Assembly: GCF_001412595.2 (NCBI RefSeq)
Contig: NZ_CP012640.2
Coordinates: forward strand, 2,852,001 to 2,916,000
Direction: 5' to 3'
Length of the DNA: 64,000 nt
Source: Massilia sp. WG5
GTDB lineage: Bacteria; Pseudomonadota; Gammaproteobacteria; Burkholderiales; Burkholderiaceae_D
The position numbers and the translations under genes were made by a program. The notes under the pieces are model-generated. The model worked only from the letters and a program-made list of their open reading frames with translations. It searched no databases and had not been told where the DNA came from. Positions 1-9,887 of the stretch are shown here, one piece after another; position 1 is the stretch's first letter; every line of letters begins with the position of its first letter.

Positions 1-470
1 TGTCGACGGGTTTCAACCGCCTCTACACGCGGATGTTCCTGGAAACGCTGAAGCCCAAGGCGCTGGCCAAGCTGGAGCGCTTCCCCGGCCTGTTCGACCG
101 CGCCGCCCTGCTCGCCGCGAAGGACCTGTACAGCTTCGACAACGTCGTCACCGCGCCCTTGCACGGCTACCGCGACACCGACGACTACTGGCACCGCGCC
201 AGCGCCAAGCACGTGCTGCACGACATCACCGTGCCGACCCTGGTGCTGAACGCGCGCAACGATCCCTTCCTGCCGGGCCGGCACCTGCCGGTATCGGCTG
301 CGGCCCCGGTGACGCTCGAGTATCCGGATACCGGCGGCCACGTCGGCTTCCCGACCGGCCCCTTCCCCGGCCGCATCGACTGGCTGCCCCACCGCATCCT
401 GCACTTCTTCGACGAGGTCGCGGGCGCTGGCACGCGCGCGCCGGCGGCTTCCCAACTATGCCAAGCTTGA
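1..470 (+). CDS. YheT-like alpha/beta-fold hydrolase, 3' part
   Basis: The gene enters from the left edge; the frame is open from base 3 (S-T-G-F-N-R-L-Y...) before the first internal ATG at 33, so the true start lies outside. The visible ~156 residues are the C-terminal half of an alpha/beta hydrolase of the YheT/EMB8 type. The catalytic Asp is probably in NARNDPFLP and the catalytic His in TGGHVGF, both standard positions near the end of this fold. The nucleophile region is not in the window. The family is a group of predicted cytoplasmic carboxylesterases with poorly known substrates. The next gene starts 4 bases after its stop, so the two are probably co-transcribed. Confidence 0.85.
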   Translation, partial: STGFNRLYTRMFLETLKPKALAKLERFPGLFDRAALLAAKDLYSFDNVVTAPLHGYRDTDDYWHRASAKHVLHDITVPTLVLNARNDPFLPGRHLPVSAAAPVTLEYPDTGGHVGFPTGPFPGRIDWLPHRILHFFDEVAGAGTRAPAASQLCQA

Positions 471-474
471 AGAC

Positions 475-1080
475 ATGGACGACATCGTAATACAGGCCAT
501 GGCCAAGTGGCCGAACGTGCCCCACTGCTATGGCTGGCTGGCACTCGACGCGCGCGGCGCCTGGCGCATGCGCGACGAGGCCGCCCAGCGCGCCGGCGCC
601 CCGGGCGACAAGCTGACGAACGCCACCCTGGTCGGCTTCATCAAGCGCAATTACCAGCATGACGAGCGCGGCTGCTGGTATTTCCAGAACGGCCCGCAGC
701 GGGTCTATGTGAACCTGGAAGCCACGCCCTTCATCGCCCGCACCGACCCGGGCCAGGGCTTCATCCTGCACACCGGCGAAGCGATGCCGGCGCCCGAACA
801 GGTGTTCATGCTGGAAGCCGGCAACATCGTGCTGCGCGCCGGCGACCGCCTGGCGCAGGTGGACGACCGCGACGTGGCGCAATTGCTGCAGGCGATGGAA
901 CTGGACGGCAAGCCGGTCGGGGATGACGCATTGCTGGCCTGGCTGGAAGGCGGCCCGGGACGGCTGGCTCTGCGCTGGCAGGGTCGGGAGATCGCGGTGG
1001 AACGCCTGGCGGCGGACGAAGCGCCGCAGCGCTTCGGCTTCGTGCAGGCGCCTACTTCCGCCACCACAAGGGATCGGTAA
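475..1080 (+). CDS. conserved betaproteobacterial hypothetical protein
   Basis: A 201-aa protein beginning MDDIVIQAMAKWPNVP with no signal peptide or membrane segment, so probably cytoplasmic. I recognise the N-terminal pattern (AMAKWPNVPHCYGWL, then R-W/R-M-R-D-E) as a DUF family that commonly follows YheT-like hydrolases in Burkholderiales, but cannot assign a function or a safe Pfam number. Features are a Trp/Tyr-rich N-terminal half (GFIKRNYQHDERGCWYFQNGPQRVYVNLE) broken here only by description, and an acidic C-terminal half. Its last 29 bases overlap the end of the convergent protease gene. Confidence 0.75.
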   Translation: MDDIVIQAMAKWPNVPHCYGWLALDARGAWRMRDEAAQRAGAPGDKLTNATLVGFIKRNYQHDERGCWYFQNGPQRVYVNLEATPFIARTDPGQGFILHTGEAMPAPEQVFMLEAGNIVLRAGDRLAQVDDRDVAQLLQAMELDGKPVGDDALLAWLEGGPGRLALRWQGREIAVERLAADEAPQRFGFVQAPTSATTRDR

Positions 1081-2857
1081 GCCCGCCCGGATCGCGACTG
1101 GCCGGCGCCCCGGCCGTGCCTGACCCGGAAACCGCACCCGGGCGCGGACTGGCGCCGAATCCCGGCATCGCGCCGAAGCCGGCCGCCGGCGTGGTCTCGC
1201 TGCTGGTCTCGATCCTGAGCTTCGGCCCGCCGTCCGGCGCGGCCGCCCACTTGTCCTTGTCCTTCTTGTCCTGTTTCTCGTCTTTCTGGCGCTGCTGCAG
1301 GTCGCGCTCGCGGGCGTCGATCACGGCCTGGTCGTAGAAGGACACGTCCTGGGCCTTGCGCGCCAGGTTCAGCTGGTCGACCGCGGCCGGCACGGCGCCG
1401 CTCAGGACATAGGATTCGGCCAGCGCCATGTGCTGCAGCGCGATCTTGCCCTGCGCCGCATAGGTCTTGGCCAGCTGGTCGTAGAGCTTGGGCTCTTCGC
1501 GGTACTGCTGGACCTGGTCGCGCAGGAAAGAAGCGGCCTGGTCCAGCTTGCCGGCGCCGATCATCGCATCGGCGTACTGTCGCGCCAGCATGCGCGACAG
1601 CGGGAACTTCTGGTGCGCCTGCTCGGCTTCCTGCACCGCCTGCGCCAGCACCTCCGGCGGCTGGCCGGGCGCCAGCTTGATCTCGACGTCGAGGCTGGCG
1701 AACATGGCCGAGCCATCGGTGCCGGTGCGCTCGGCCGACAGCACGCCCGGGCGCGGCTTCATCGAACCCTTCGCCTTGTCGAGCCAGCCCTGCGCCGTCT
1801 TCAGCTCACCCTGCCTCAGGGCGAGGACGGACAGGCCGTACATGGCGGCGGTCTGCTGCTGGGTGTTGTCCTGCTTCAGCTGGGTTTCGAAGGCGGCCTT
1901 GGCGTCCTCGCGGCCCTTCGCGCTCTCGTCCTGCAGCACGCGGGCGCGGGCGCGCACGAGGTGGAATTCGATCGCGTCCGGCTTGATGCGGCCGGGCTTG
2001 GGCGCCTCGCGGATCCGGTTCTGGATGTCGGCGATGCGCTCGCCGGTCAGCGGGTGGCTGGACAACCAGGCCGGCGCTTCGCCGTACAGGCGGGTCGTGC
2101 CCTGCAGGCGCTTGAAGAAGGACACCATGCCGGAAGTGTCGTAGCCGGCGGCGCGCATGGTCTGGAAACCGACGCGGTCGGCCTCGCGCTCGGCGTCGCG
2201 GCTGAAATTCAGCTGGCGCTGGATGGCCAGGCCCTGCCCGCCCATCACCACGCCCATCGCCGCATCGGCGCCGCCGCCGGCCTTGCCGACCAGGGCCGCC
2301 AGGATCAGCGCCGCCAGCGGCAGCAGCGCATCCTGTTTCTGCTGCCCCAGCATGCGCGCGATGTGGCGCTGCTGCACGTGGCCGATCTCGTGCGAGAGCA
2401 CCGAGGCCAGCTCGGACTCGTTCTGCGCCGCGATCAGGAGCTGCGAGTGCACGCCGATGAAGCCGCCGGGCAGCGCGAAGGCGTTGATCATCGGATCGCG
2501 CACCGCAAAGAAGAAGAAATCGGCATTCGTCTCGCCGCGCGCGCCCGGCGCGAAGGAGACCAGGTTTTCGCCGAAATTGTTCAGGTACTCGATGATGGGA
2601 TCGTCGTCGAGGTAGTCGCGGTCGCGCCGGATGTCGTTCATGATCTCTTCGCCGAGCTTGCGCTCGATGACCGGAGACAGGTCGACCCGCGCGGCGTCGC
2701 CGAGCGTGGGCAAGGTGGCGTCAGGGGTGCGCAGGGTCGGTGCGGCCGGTGCCGTGGGCGCCGCCAGGGCAAAGGAAGCGGACGCGCCGAGGCAGGCGGC
2801 CGTGAGCAGGGAGCGCCAGCGCGGGCGGCGACGTTCCGGAAGTGAAAGCTGCAACAT
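1052..2857 (-). CDS. BepA-like M48 metalloprotease with TPR region
   Basis: A periplasmic zinc protease of the M48 family with a C-terminal TPR-like helical region, the architecture of BepA (YfgC), which helps assemble or degrade outer-membrane beta-barrel proteins such as LptD. The zinc-binding HExxH is in [12 protein letters not shown] and the third ligand is probably the Glu in [13 protein letters not shown]. The N-terminus has an Arg-rich stretch followed by a hydrophobic segment ending in an AxA-type site (FALAAPT), a signal peptide. I use the ATG at 2857 (600 aa); an in-frame GTG at 2881 would add eight residues, and neither has a clear ribosome-binding site. The protein is longer than E. 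coli BepA because of a Lys/Asp-rich and then Gly/Pro-rich tail of about 90 residues. Confidence 0.9.
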   Translation of the reverse strand: MLQLSLPERRRPRWRSLLTAACLGASASFALAAPTAPAAPTLRTPDATLPTLGDAARVDLSPVIERKLGEEIMNDIRRDRDYLDDDPIIEYLNNFGENLVSFAPGARGETNADFFFFAVRDPMINAFALPGGFIGVHSQLLIAAQNESELASVLSHEIGHVQQRHIARMLGQQKQDALLPLAALILAALVGKAGGGADAAMGVVMGGQGLAIQRQLNFSRDAEREADRVGFQTMRAAGYDTSGMVSFFKRLQGTTRLYGEAPAWLSSHPLTGERIADIQNRIREAPKPGRIKPDAIEFHLVRARARVLQDESAKGREDAKAAFETQLKQDNTQQQTAAMYGLSVLALRQGELKTAQGWLDKAKGSMKPRPGVLSAERTGTDGSAMFASLDVEIKLAPGQPPEVLAQAVQEAEQAHQKFPLSRMLARQYADAMIGAGKLDQAASFLRDQVQQYREEPKLYDQLAKTYAAQGKIALQHMALAESYVLSGAVPAAVDQLNLARKAQDVSFYDQAVIDARERDLQQRQKDEKQDKKDKDKWAAAPDGGPKLRIETSSETTPAAGFGAMPGFGASPRPGAVSGSGTAGAPASRDPGGLTDPLWWRK

Positions 2858-2965
2858 CGCTGGATTCGGGTTCGGTTTCACGATGCTATGATACCGCGTC
2901 CCGGGGCCATGTCACTGTCCCGCCACGCTCCGGTTAACTTTCCCTTAATAAACGATTACAACAAT

Positions 2966-3460
2966 ATGTCGAGCCAGGATTCGCCGCTGACCCACTTCGA
3001 TGCCACCGGCCAGGCCCATATGGTCGACGTCGGCGCCAAGCAGGACACCCACCGCATCGCCGTCGCCGCCGGCACGATCCGCATGAAACCGGAGACCCTG
3101 GAGCTGATCCGCTCCGGCTCCGCCAAGAAAGGCGACGTACTCGGCATCGCGCGGATTGCCGCGATCATGGGCGCGAAGCGGACCAGCGACCTGGTGCCTT
3201 TGTGCCATCCGCTGCCGATCACGCGGGTGGCGGTGGAGTTCGAGGTCGATGGCGCGGCGAACAGCGTGCATTGCCGCGCGCAGGTCGAAACCGTCGGCAA
3301 GACCGGGGTCGAGATGGAGGCGCTGACCGCCGTACAGGTCGGGCTGTTGACGATTTACGACATGTGCAAGGCGGCCGATCGGGGCATGGTGATGACCAAT
3401 GTACGGGTGCTGGAGAAGCATGGCGGCAAGTCGGGAGACTGGACGGCGGACCTCGCCTGA
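2966..3460 (+). CDS. moaC: cyclic pyranopterin monophosphate synthase MoaC
   Basis: A 164-aa MoaC. With MoaA it converts GTP to cyclic pyranopterin monophosphate, the first stage of molybdenum cofactor synthesis, in the cytoplasm. Family signatures are present: [16 protein letters not shown] at the start, [18 protein letters not shown], the substrate-site LCHPLPI, and [14 protein letters not shown]. The ATG at 2966 is chosen because the family begins within a few residues of the LTHFD motif; the open frame upstream to 2888 has no family similarity. The gene is divergent from the BepA-like protease. Confidence 0.97.
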   Translation: MSSQDSPLTHFDATGQAHMVDVGAKQDTHRIAVAAGTIRMKPETLELIRSGSAKKGDVLGIARIAAIMGAKRTSDLVPLCHPLPITRVAVEFEVDGAANSVHCRAQVETVGKTGVEMEALTAVQVGLLTIYDMCKAADRGMVMTNVRVLEKHGGKSGDWTADLA

Positions 3461-3490
3461 GCGAAAGGGCAAGATTGCTATTTTATTTCT

Positions 3491-3513
3491 TTTGCGCAAC
3501 ATATTGGCGCAAA
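3491..3513. repeat. inverted repeat upstream of diguanylate cyclase gene
   Basis: TTTGCGC (3491-3497) and its exact complement GCGCAAA (3507-3513) flank a 9-base A/T-rich spacer, 43 bases before the GTG start of the next gene. This is the shape of an operator, but no regulator can be named and there is no U-tract to make it a terminator of moaC. Confidence 0.35.
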
Positions 3514-3555
3514 ACTGTTAAACTGGCTGTTCAAACATAGCGTCTCCCGACACAA

Positions 3556-5838
3556 GTGAACAACCAGCAGTTTTCTACACGTTTTACCCGATTGGTACGC
3601 GACTGGCCGGCGCTCGCAGCGGCAATTTTCGGCATGGTGGTGACCGTCGCCAGTTACCTGGCCTTCCAATGGCAGGAACAGCAACGGATCGCCGCCCACG
3701 CGCGCTTCGATGCCGGCGTGTATTCGCGCATGCTGCAGGAAGGGGCGCAATCCTATGTGCACCTGAACCGGGATGTGGCGGGTTTCTTTTCCGCGTCCAT
3801 CGAAGTGACGCCTGGTGAATTCAGGTCCTACATCGACAACATCCGCTCCCGCGAAACCCATCCGGGGCTCAGCTATATAGGCTATCTGCCGCGCGTCGCA
3901 ACAAGCCAGGTCGCGCGATTCGAAGCCGAGGCGCGCAAGCGCATGCCGTCTTATTCGATCCGCAGCAATCATCCGGGCGGCGACGCGGTTTTCCCCTTGC
4001 TGTACGCCGCTCCCTTCGATGAAACGGTGAAGGGCTTCCTTGGCTTCGACTATGCGATGATTACCGAGCGCCGCGAGGCGATGCAGGCCGCGGCCGATCT
4101 CGGGAGATCCGTCGCCACCCGAAAACTGGCTTATCTCTCCTCGCCGGCGGGCGCGGACTATGTTTTCATCTTCACGCCGGTCTTCGACATGTCGAAGCCG
4201 ATCGGCTCGCCGGCGCAACGCCGCGCCGCGCTGTCCGGTTACATCTTCTCCGTGTTTCTGCTCGACGATGTCATAGAAGGCATCATGGGCCACCGATTCA
4301 AGCAGCAGTTCGATCTCGAAATCTACGATGGCACGCTCGATCGCCAGCACCTGCTTTACGACGGCGACAGTTACCCGCATGCGCTCGATGAGACCGCGGC
4401 CTTCTATAAGGAAACCGTCGATTTCGCGGGCCGGAAGTGGATACTGCATTTCCAGCCCAAGGCAAGCTATACGGACCGCTATGCATTGCGCCACAGCTGG
4501 CTGATCCTGCTGTCCGGCGGCCTGGCCTCGATGGTCTTCGCATGGTTGACCTGGAAATGGCTGCATCGACGTCGCGCGCAGCGCCAGCAGGCCGAACATG
4601 CGCAACGCTTCCATGCCGTTTTCGAACATCACCCTTCCGCGGTATTTTCGCTGGATGCCCAGTGGCGCATCACCAATGCGAACTCGCAGACGATTCAGCA
4701 ACTGGACAGCACCAGGAGCAAGCTGGTCGGTGCGTCGATGCTGAAGCTCGTCGCAGGCGACGATATGCAGCGGGTCGAGGCCTTGTTGAACGATGCCCTG
4801 TCGGGCGAGTCGGCCCGGTTCGACTGCACCCTCGTCACCAGCGAGCAGAGGCGTATCGAAGTCAGCATCGTGCTGATCCCCGTCACGACCGCAGGCAAGG
4901 TCAGCGGCGTGCTGGCCATTGCCGATAACATCACCGAGCGGCGGCAGTCCGAATGGCGGCTGCAGGAATCCAGGCAGATGCTGCAGCTCGTCATCGACAA
5001 TATTCCCCAGCGCGTGTTCTGGAAGGACACCGAGCTGTATTTCCTGGGCTGCAACAAGGCTTTCTGCGCAGACGCCGGGCTGGACGATCCACAGCAAATC
5101 GTCGGCAAGACCGACAGCGACTTCGCCTGGAAGGAAGAAGCCGAGGCTTACCGGCAGGACGACCTGCGTACGATACAAAACGGTATTGCGCGCATCAATT
5201 ACGAGGAAGCCCAGCACCGCGCGGATGGCAGCGTAGGCTGGCTCAGGACCAGCAAGATTCCGCTGACGGATGGGCAAGGACTCAAGGTCGGCGTGCTCGG
5301 CGTGTACGAAGACATCACCGAGCGCAAGCGCCTGGAGCAGGGGCTGGAGCACATGGCGCTGTACGACAGCCTGACCGGCTTGCCGAACCGGGCCCATTTC
5401 CTTGCGCGCCTGGAACAGGCTGTCGACAAGGCGAAATGGCATGGTACGCTGGTCGGGCTGATGTATTTCGATATCGACAAGTTCAAGCGAATCAACGATA
5501 CCTACGGCCATGACGTCGGCGACGAAGTCATCGTCCAGTTCGCTACCCGGGTGAAAAACGCGATCCGGGAGAGCGACGTGGTGGGCCGTCTGGGCGGCGA
5601 TGAATTCTGCCTCCTGATCGACATGCCCAACCGGCAGGCGGTGCACAAGCTGGCTGCCAAGCTCATCGACATTATGCGGCCGCTCATGCAGGCCGGCGGG
5701 AACGCCCTGCAGGTCGGCACCAGCATCGGCATCGCTTTCCACGAGCCGGGAATCATGGCCGATGAATTGATCCGTCGTGCCGATCAGGCGATGTACCTTG
5801 CCAAGCAGGCAGGCGGAAATCAATTCACAATAGCGTAA
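3556..5838 (+). CDS. membrane CHASE-PAS-PAS-GGDEF diguanylate cyclase
   Basis: A 760-aa predicted diguanylate cyclase, making c-di-GMP from two GTP. Order: N-terminal membrane segment (about 19-36), CHASE-like extracytoplasmic sensor (about 60-300), second membrane segment (about 314-334), two PAS domains (about 350-470 and 480-600) and a C-terminal GGDEF domain. The active site GGDEF is intact, the metal-binding FDIDKFKRIND is present, and RESD five residues before GGDEF is a product-inhibition I-site. The start is GTG: an in-frame stop lies at 3538 and the next ATG is inside the first membrane segment. The phosphodiesterase gene follows after 29 bases, so synthesis and breakdown of the messenger are probably co-transcribed. 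Confidence 0.92.
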   Translation: MNNQQFSTRFTRLVRDWPALAAAIFGMVVTVASYLAFQWQEQQRIAAHARFDAGVYSRMLQEGAQSYVHLNRDVAGFFSASIEVTPGEFRSYIDNIRSRETHPGLSYIGYLPRVATSQVARFEAEARKRMPSYSIRSNHPGGDAVFPLLYAAPFDETVKGFLGFDYAMITERREAMQAAADLGRSVATRKLAYLSSPAGADYVFIFTPVFDMSKPIGSPAQRRAALSGYIFSVFLLDDVIEGIMGHRFKQQFDLEIYDGTLDRQHLLYDGDSYPHALDETAAFYKETVDFAGRKWILHFQPKASYTDRYALRHSWLILLSGGLASMVFAWLTWKWLHRRRAQRQQAEHAQRFHAVFEHHPSAVFSLDAQWRITNANSQTIQQLDSTRSKLVGASMLKLVAGDDMQRVEALLNDALSGESARFDCTLVTSEQRRIEVSIVLIPVTTAGKVSGVLAIADNITERRQSEWRLQESRQMLQLVIDNIPQRVFWKDTELYFLGCNKAFCADAGLDDPQQIVGKTDSDFAWKEEAEAYRQDDLRTIQNGIARINYEEAQHRADGSVGWLRTSKIPLTDGQGLKVGVLGVYEDITERKRLEQGLEHMALYDSLTGLPNRAHFLARLEQAVDKAKWHGTLVGLMYFDIDKFKRINDTYGHDVGDEVIVQFATRVKNAIRESDVVGRLGGDEFCLLIDMPNRQAVHKLAAKLIDIMRPLMQAGGNALQVGTSIGIAFHEPGIMADELIRRADQAMYLAKQAGGNQFTIA

Positions 5839-5867
5839 GATAGCGCACAGCCCGCTTAAAGGACACG

Positions 5868-8267
5868 ATGGCACGACAGCATAGTCTCAGGACCTACCTG
5901 GCAGTGTTCGCCGTCGTGCTCACGGTCGCAACGGCGGCCGTCCTCGCCCTGGTCACGGAAGACGCCGCCACCCGCCAGCTGGAGCAGCATATTGGCGACA
6001 GCCTGGCCTTGCGTGCCCGGGAAATGGCTGACAAACTTGATCGCGGCATGTACGAGCGTCGCCAGGATATCCAGGTCGAGACGCGCGCCCTGACCGATCT
6101 CGGCCTGCACAATGGCCCCGCCTTCCTGCGCAAGCGGCTCGACGCCTTGCGCAAGGCGTCCGCCAGCTATGCGTGGATCGGCTACGCCGACACGGTGGGT
6201 ACGGTGCGCGCCGCCACCGACGGCCTGCTGGAAGGACAGAATGTCGCGCAGCGCCCCTGGTTCAGCGGCGCGGTCAACACTGCCTTCACCGGCGACGTGC
6301 ATCAGGCCCTGCTGCTCGAGAAGCACCTGAATCCGGGCGGCCGCGAGCCGCTGCGCTTCATGGACGTCGCGATGCCGGTGTTCGACGACAAAGGGACTTT
6401 CGCCGGCGTGCTGGGCGCGCACATCGACTGGCGCTGGGTTCGGGACGCGACATCGACGTCGGACGACGGCCAGCCCACCGAAACCTTGATATTGAGCGCG
6501 GCCGGCACGGTGTTGCTCGGCCCACGCGAGCTGCAGGACAAGCCGCTTGCCCTGGCTGGCATCAAGGCGGCGCAACAGGGTTTCCACGGCTACCGCATCG
6601 AACGCTGGCCGGACGGCCGGACCTACCTTGCGGGCTATAGTCTCAGCCGCGGCTACCAGAACTATCCGGGCCTGGGCTGGGTCGTGATCGTGCGCGAACA
6701 GCTCGACAACGCGTATGCGCCGGTGAAGGTGCTGAGCAAAAAGTTCCTCATCGTCGGCACCGCCATCGCCCTGCTGTTCGCGGCCCTGGGCTGGTTCCTG
6801 GCGGTGACCATCTCGCGGCCGCTGATCACCATTACGAATGCCGCCCTATCGCTGCAGCAAGACCAATCCAAGGTGGCATTCCCAATCAACAATGGCTTCC
6901 GTGAAGTGGCTGTACTGTCGCGTTCGCTGGCCAGCCTGGTCGACACGCTGCGGCAACGTGAAACGCAGCTGCAGGACCAGGCCATGCACCAGAGCGTTAC
7001 CGGCCTGCCGAACCGCCTGTATTTCACGGCGATGCTGGACGAGGCCATCGGCGCGGCCGCCGCCGGCAATAAACAACTGGCGATCGTGGCGTTTTGCCTG
7101 GACCGCTTCAATACGATCACGGATGCGCTGGACAATGCCGCGGGCAACACGGCCCTGCTGCAGATGCTGGAACGGATCAAGACCTGCATCGATGGCGCCG
7201 GCGTGCTGGGCCACCTCGACAAGGAAGAATTCGTCCTCCTCCTCCAGGGACGCGAGACCCTGCTGTCGCGCGCCACCGCGCTTGCGTCCCGGCTCCAGCA
7301 GGCGCTGGCCGCGCCGGTGCACATTCGCGGTCTCGATTTCACGCTTGGCGCCAGCGCCGGCATCAGCGTCTATCCGGACAACGGCGTGGATGCCGAAACC
7401 CTGCTGCGGCACAGCGAAGCGGCGCTGCAGCAGACCAGGGCGCGTGGCGGCAATGGCATCCAGATCTTCGAGCGGGAGGCGCACGCGCGCATTCTCGAGC
7501 GCCTGGCAATGGAGCGCGACCTGCGCCATGCGCTGAAGCACAAGGAATTCGAGCTGTTCTACCAGCCCCAGTTTTCCTTCAGCCGCAATGCCATCGTCGG
7601 CGTCGAGGCGCTCATCCGGTGGCGCCATCCGGCGCGCGGTATGGTCTCCCCCGCCCTCTTCATTCCGGCGGCCGAAGCGTGCGGCCTGATCTCGCCCATC
7701 GGCGACTGGGTTCTCGAGCAGGCCTGCGCACAGGCGCGGGCCTGGCGCGAGCAGGGCCTGCCCGAGCTGACGATCAGCGTGAACGTCTCGGCTCCGCAAT
7801 TCATCGGCGGGGAACTCGCCCGCAAGGTGGGCGCCACACTGGCCGCGCACGGGATCGATCCGCGGCAGCTGAAACTCGAGATCACCGAAAGCATGGTGAT
7901 GCAGGACGCCGAGCTCGGCATTGCAGTCATGCGGGAGCTGGTGGCGCTTGGGCTGAGGGTGTCCCTGGACGACTTCGGCACCGGTTACTCGAGCCTGAGC
8001 AACCTGAAGCGTTTCCCCTTGTCCGAATTGAAGATCGACCAGGCTTTCGTCCGCGAGCTGGCGCCGCGCACCCAGGACGCCGCAATCGTCAGGGCCATCA
8101 TTGCAATCGGCCACGACCTGGGGCTGTCCGTGATCGCCGAAGGCGTGGAAACGGCCGCGCAGCTGGACTTCCTGCTCGAGAGCGGCTGCAATGCGGTACA
8201 GGGCTACCATATCGGCAAGCCGGTGAGCGCGGCGGACCTGGCTGCGCGACTGCGCGAGCAAGCATGA
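5868..8267 (+). CDS. membrane Cache-HAMP-GGDEF/EAL c-di-GMP phosphodiesterase
   Basis: A 799-aa protein with membrane segments near residues 10-30 and 290-315 enclosing a dCache-type periplasmic sensor, then a HAMP-like linker, a GGDEF domain and a C-terminal EAL domain. The GGDEF domain is degenerate (LDKEEF at the active site) and should not make c-di-GMP; it may bind GTP as a regulatory domain. The EAL domain looks catalytic: EALIRW, NVSAPQF, DDFGTGYSSL, KIDQAFV and EGVET are all present. It therefore probably hydrolyses c-di-GMP. The ATG at 5868 has AAAGGA just upstream. It pairs with the preceding cyclase, which has an intact GGDEF. Confidence 0.92.
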   Translation: MARQHSLRTYLAVFAVVLTVATAAVLALVTEDAATRQLEQHIGDSLALRAREMADKLDRGMYERRQDIQVETRALTDLGLHNGPAFLRKRLDALRKASASYAWIGYADTVGTVRAATDGLLEGQNVAQRPWFSGAVNTAFTGDVHQALLLEKHLNPGGREPLRFMDVAMPVFDDKGTFAGVLGAHIDWRWVRDATSTSDDGQPTETLILSAAGTVLLGPRELQDKPLALAGIKAAQQGFHGYRIERWPDGRTYLAGYSLSRGYQNYPGLGWVVIVREQLDNAYAPVKVLSKKFLIVGTAIALLFAALGWFLAVTISRPLITITNAALSLQQDQSKVAFPINNGFREVAVLSRSLASLVDTLRQRETQLQDQAMHQSVTGLPNRLYFTAMLDEAIGAAAAGNKQLAIVAFCLDRFNTITDALDNAAGNTALLQMLERIKTCIDGAGVLGHLDKEEFVLLLQGRETLLSRATALASRLQQALAAPVHIRGLDFTLGASAGISVYPDNGVDAETLLRHSEAALQQTRARGGNGIQIFEREAHARILERLAMERDLRHALKHKEFELFYQPQFSFSRNAIVGVEALIRWRHPARGMVSPALFIPAAEACGLISPIGDWVLEQACAQARAWREQGLPELTISVNVSAPQFIGGELARKVGATLAAHGIDPRQLKLEITESMVMQDAELGIAVMRELVALGLRVSLDDFGTGYSSLSNLKRFPLSELKIDQAFVRELAPRTQDAAIVRAIIAIGHDLGLSVIAEGVETAAQLDFLLESGCNAVQGYHIGKPVSAADLAARLREQA

Positions 8268-8333
8268 TCCCTGCCTGACGCGTGCCGGCAGATAGTGGCA
8301 GAATAGCCCTGCCATCGCTGCCGGGAGGCCGCC

Positions 8334-9104
8334 ATGCAAGGCACCGAACCGCTCGACGTTCTTCCGCTCTGGGTCCTCCTGATCGGGATCATGTGCGTCG
8401 TCCTGCTGTCGGTCGAGGGCGGCTACCGGGTGGGACAGGCCCGGGCGCGCCGGGCGCATGAGATGGAAACGCCGGTCGGCGAAATGGTCGCCTCCACGCT
8501 CGGCCTGCTGGCCTTCATTCTCGGCTTTACCTTCGGTTTGGCGGCCTCGCGCTTCGATGCCAAGCGCCAGTTGCTTGTCGACGAGGCCAACGCCATCGGC
8601 ACCACCTATCTGCGCGCCGAGATGCTGCCCGAGCGGCGCGACGAGATCCGGACCCTGCTGCGCGACTACGTGGACATCCGCATCGACGCGATCACGCCCG
8701 ACAAGCTGGCGCAAGGCGTCCGCCGCTCGGAAGACATCCAGAACCGGTTGTGGGCGCTGACGGTGCCGATCGCGGTGAAGCACCCCGATTCGGTCATCGT
8801 CGGCCTGTTCGTGCAGACGCTCAACGATGTGATCGACCTGCACACGAAACGGCTGAACGCGGCCGTGCGCAACCGGATTCCCTTTGCCATCTGGGCGGCG
8901 CTGTACGGGATTTCCGTGTTTTCCTTCGCCGCCATGGGGTACCACTCGGGGCTGACCGGGACCAGCCGCTCGCTCGTCATCATCGTGGTCGCCTTCACGT
9001 TTTCCGTGGTGATCGTGCTGATCGCCGACCTCGACCGGTCGCAGGAAGGCGTCTTGCGGGTCAGCCCGCAGGCGCTCATCGACTTGCGGCAGTCGATGAA
9101 ATGA
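8334..9104 (+). CDS. DUF4239 (bestrophin-like domain) membrane protein
   Basis: A 256-aa membrane protein that fits the DUF4239 family. It has an N-terminal membrane segment (about 12-30), a second near 50-70 (TLGLLAFILGFTFGLAASRF), a soluble helical middle region beginning LLVDEANAIGTTYLRAE, and two closely spaced segments near 185-235. The family is thought to resemble bestrophin channels, but no function is established. The tail overlaps the end of the convergent DUF4386 gene by 29 bases. Confidence 0.8.
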   Translation: MQGTEPLDVLPLWVLLIGIMCVVLLSVEGGYRVGQARARRAHEMETPVGEMVASTLGLLAFILGFTFGLAASRFDAKRQLLVDEANAIGTTYLRAEMLPERRDEIRTLLRDYVDIRIDAITPDKLAQGVRRSEDIQNRLWALTVPIAVKHPDSVIVGLFVQTLNDVIDLHTKRLNAAVRNRIPFAIWAALYGISVFSFAAMGYHSGLTGTSRSLVIIVVAFTFSVVIVLIADLDRSQEGVLRVSPQALIDLRQSMK

Positions 9105-9828
9105 CGCGCGCCCACGCTGCCGGATCGACGCCCCTGAACAGCAGCCACAGGCAGAACGCGCTCTCCCCCACCAGCGAGGGCAGCAGGATGAAGGGGAACA
9201 GCACGCCCTGCAGCGGCGGCGACAGCACCATGCTGAAGCTGTTCACCAGGTAGCACAGGCCGGCGAGCTGCATCAGCCAGCCGATCGCCGCCGGGAAGTA
9301 GGTGGATTTACGGATCAGGTAGCCCAGGATCAGGCACTCGACGCCGAAGAAGATCAGGGCGATGCCGAAGGCATTGTTGTGCGCGAGGATGGCCAGGTAG
9401 GCCTGCGCATGGAGCGGCTGCGGGTTTGCGGCCTGGGCATACAGGGAACTCGTGAGCGGCGCCAGCGCCTGCTGCAGGAACAGGGCGCTGACGCTCTCGA
9501 CGGCGAGCGAGACCAGGCCGAAATACACCGCCGCCAGCGCCAGGGTGCGGCTCACCGGGCGCAACAGCAAGTAGAAGACCAGCATCAGCGCGATGGCGCA
9601 GATCAGCAACAGCAGCTGTCCCGCCACCCCGAGACGCCAGAGGAATTCCGACGCAAGGATGCGCTGCGCGGTGGCGGCCGCGTCGCCGGGGACGATGAGG
9701 CTGCCCCTGACGACGGCTTCGCCCAGCAGTCCGATCACGATGATGACCAGGTACAGCGCGCCGCCGATGCGCGCCACCGGCTGGATGGGAATCTGCTCGT
9801 CCTGCGTGCGGTCCCGTCTTTCCGTCAT
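9076..9828 (-). CDS. DUF4386 family membrane protein
   Basis: A 250-aa polytopic membrane protein with about six hydrophobic segments and short loops, matching the DUF4386 family (RIGGALYLVIIVIG near the start, GYLIRKSTYFPAAIGWLM in the C-terminal half). Function unknown. The ATG at 9828 is preceded by AAGGGGCG, and residues before it in the longer open frame do not resemble the family. Confidence 0.8.
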   Translation of the reverse strand: MTERRDRTQDEQIPIQPVARIGGALYLVIIVIGLLGEAVVRGSLIVPGDAAATAQRILASEFLWRLGVAGQLLLLICAIALMLVFYLLLRPVSRTLALAAVYFGLVSLAVESVSALFLQQALAPLTSSLYAQAANPQPLHAQAYLAILAHNNAFGIALIFFGVECLILGYLIRKSTYFPAAIGWLMQLAGLCYLVNSFSMVLSPPLQGVLFPFILLPSLVGESAFCLWLLFRGVDPAAWARVISSTAASR

Positions 9829-9887
9829 GTTCGCCCCTTGATGAGTCAGGGCGAGGCTACGCTGGAAATAGCAGTCAGTCAACATTT

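Noticed and set aside
3478..8945. Very long antisense open frames across the c-di-GMP genes
   Set aside because: They mirror the codons of the real genes on the other strand, a known effect of high GC, and show no protein-family features.
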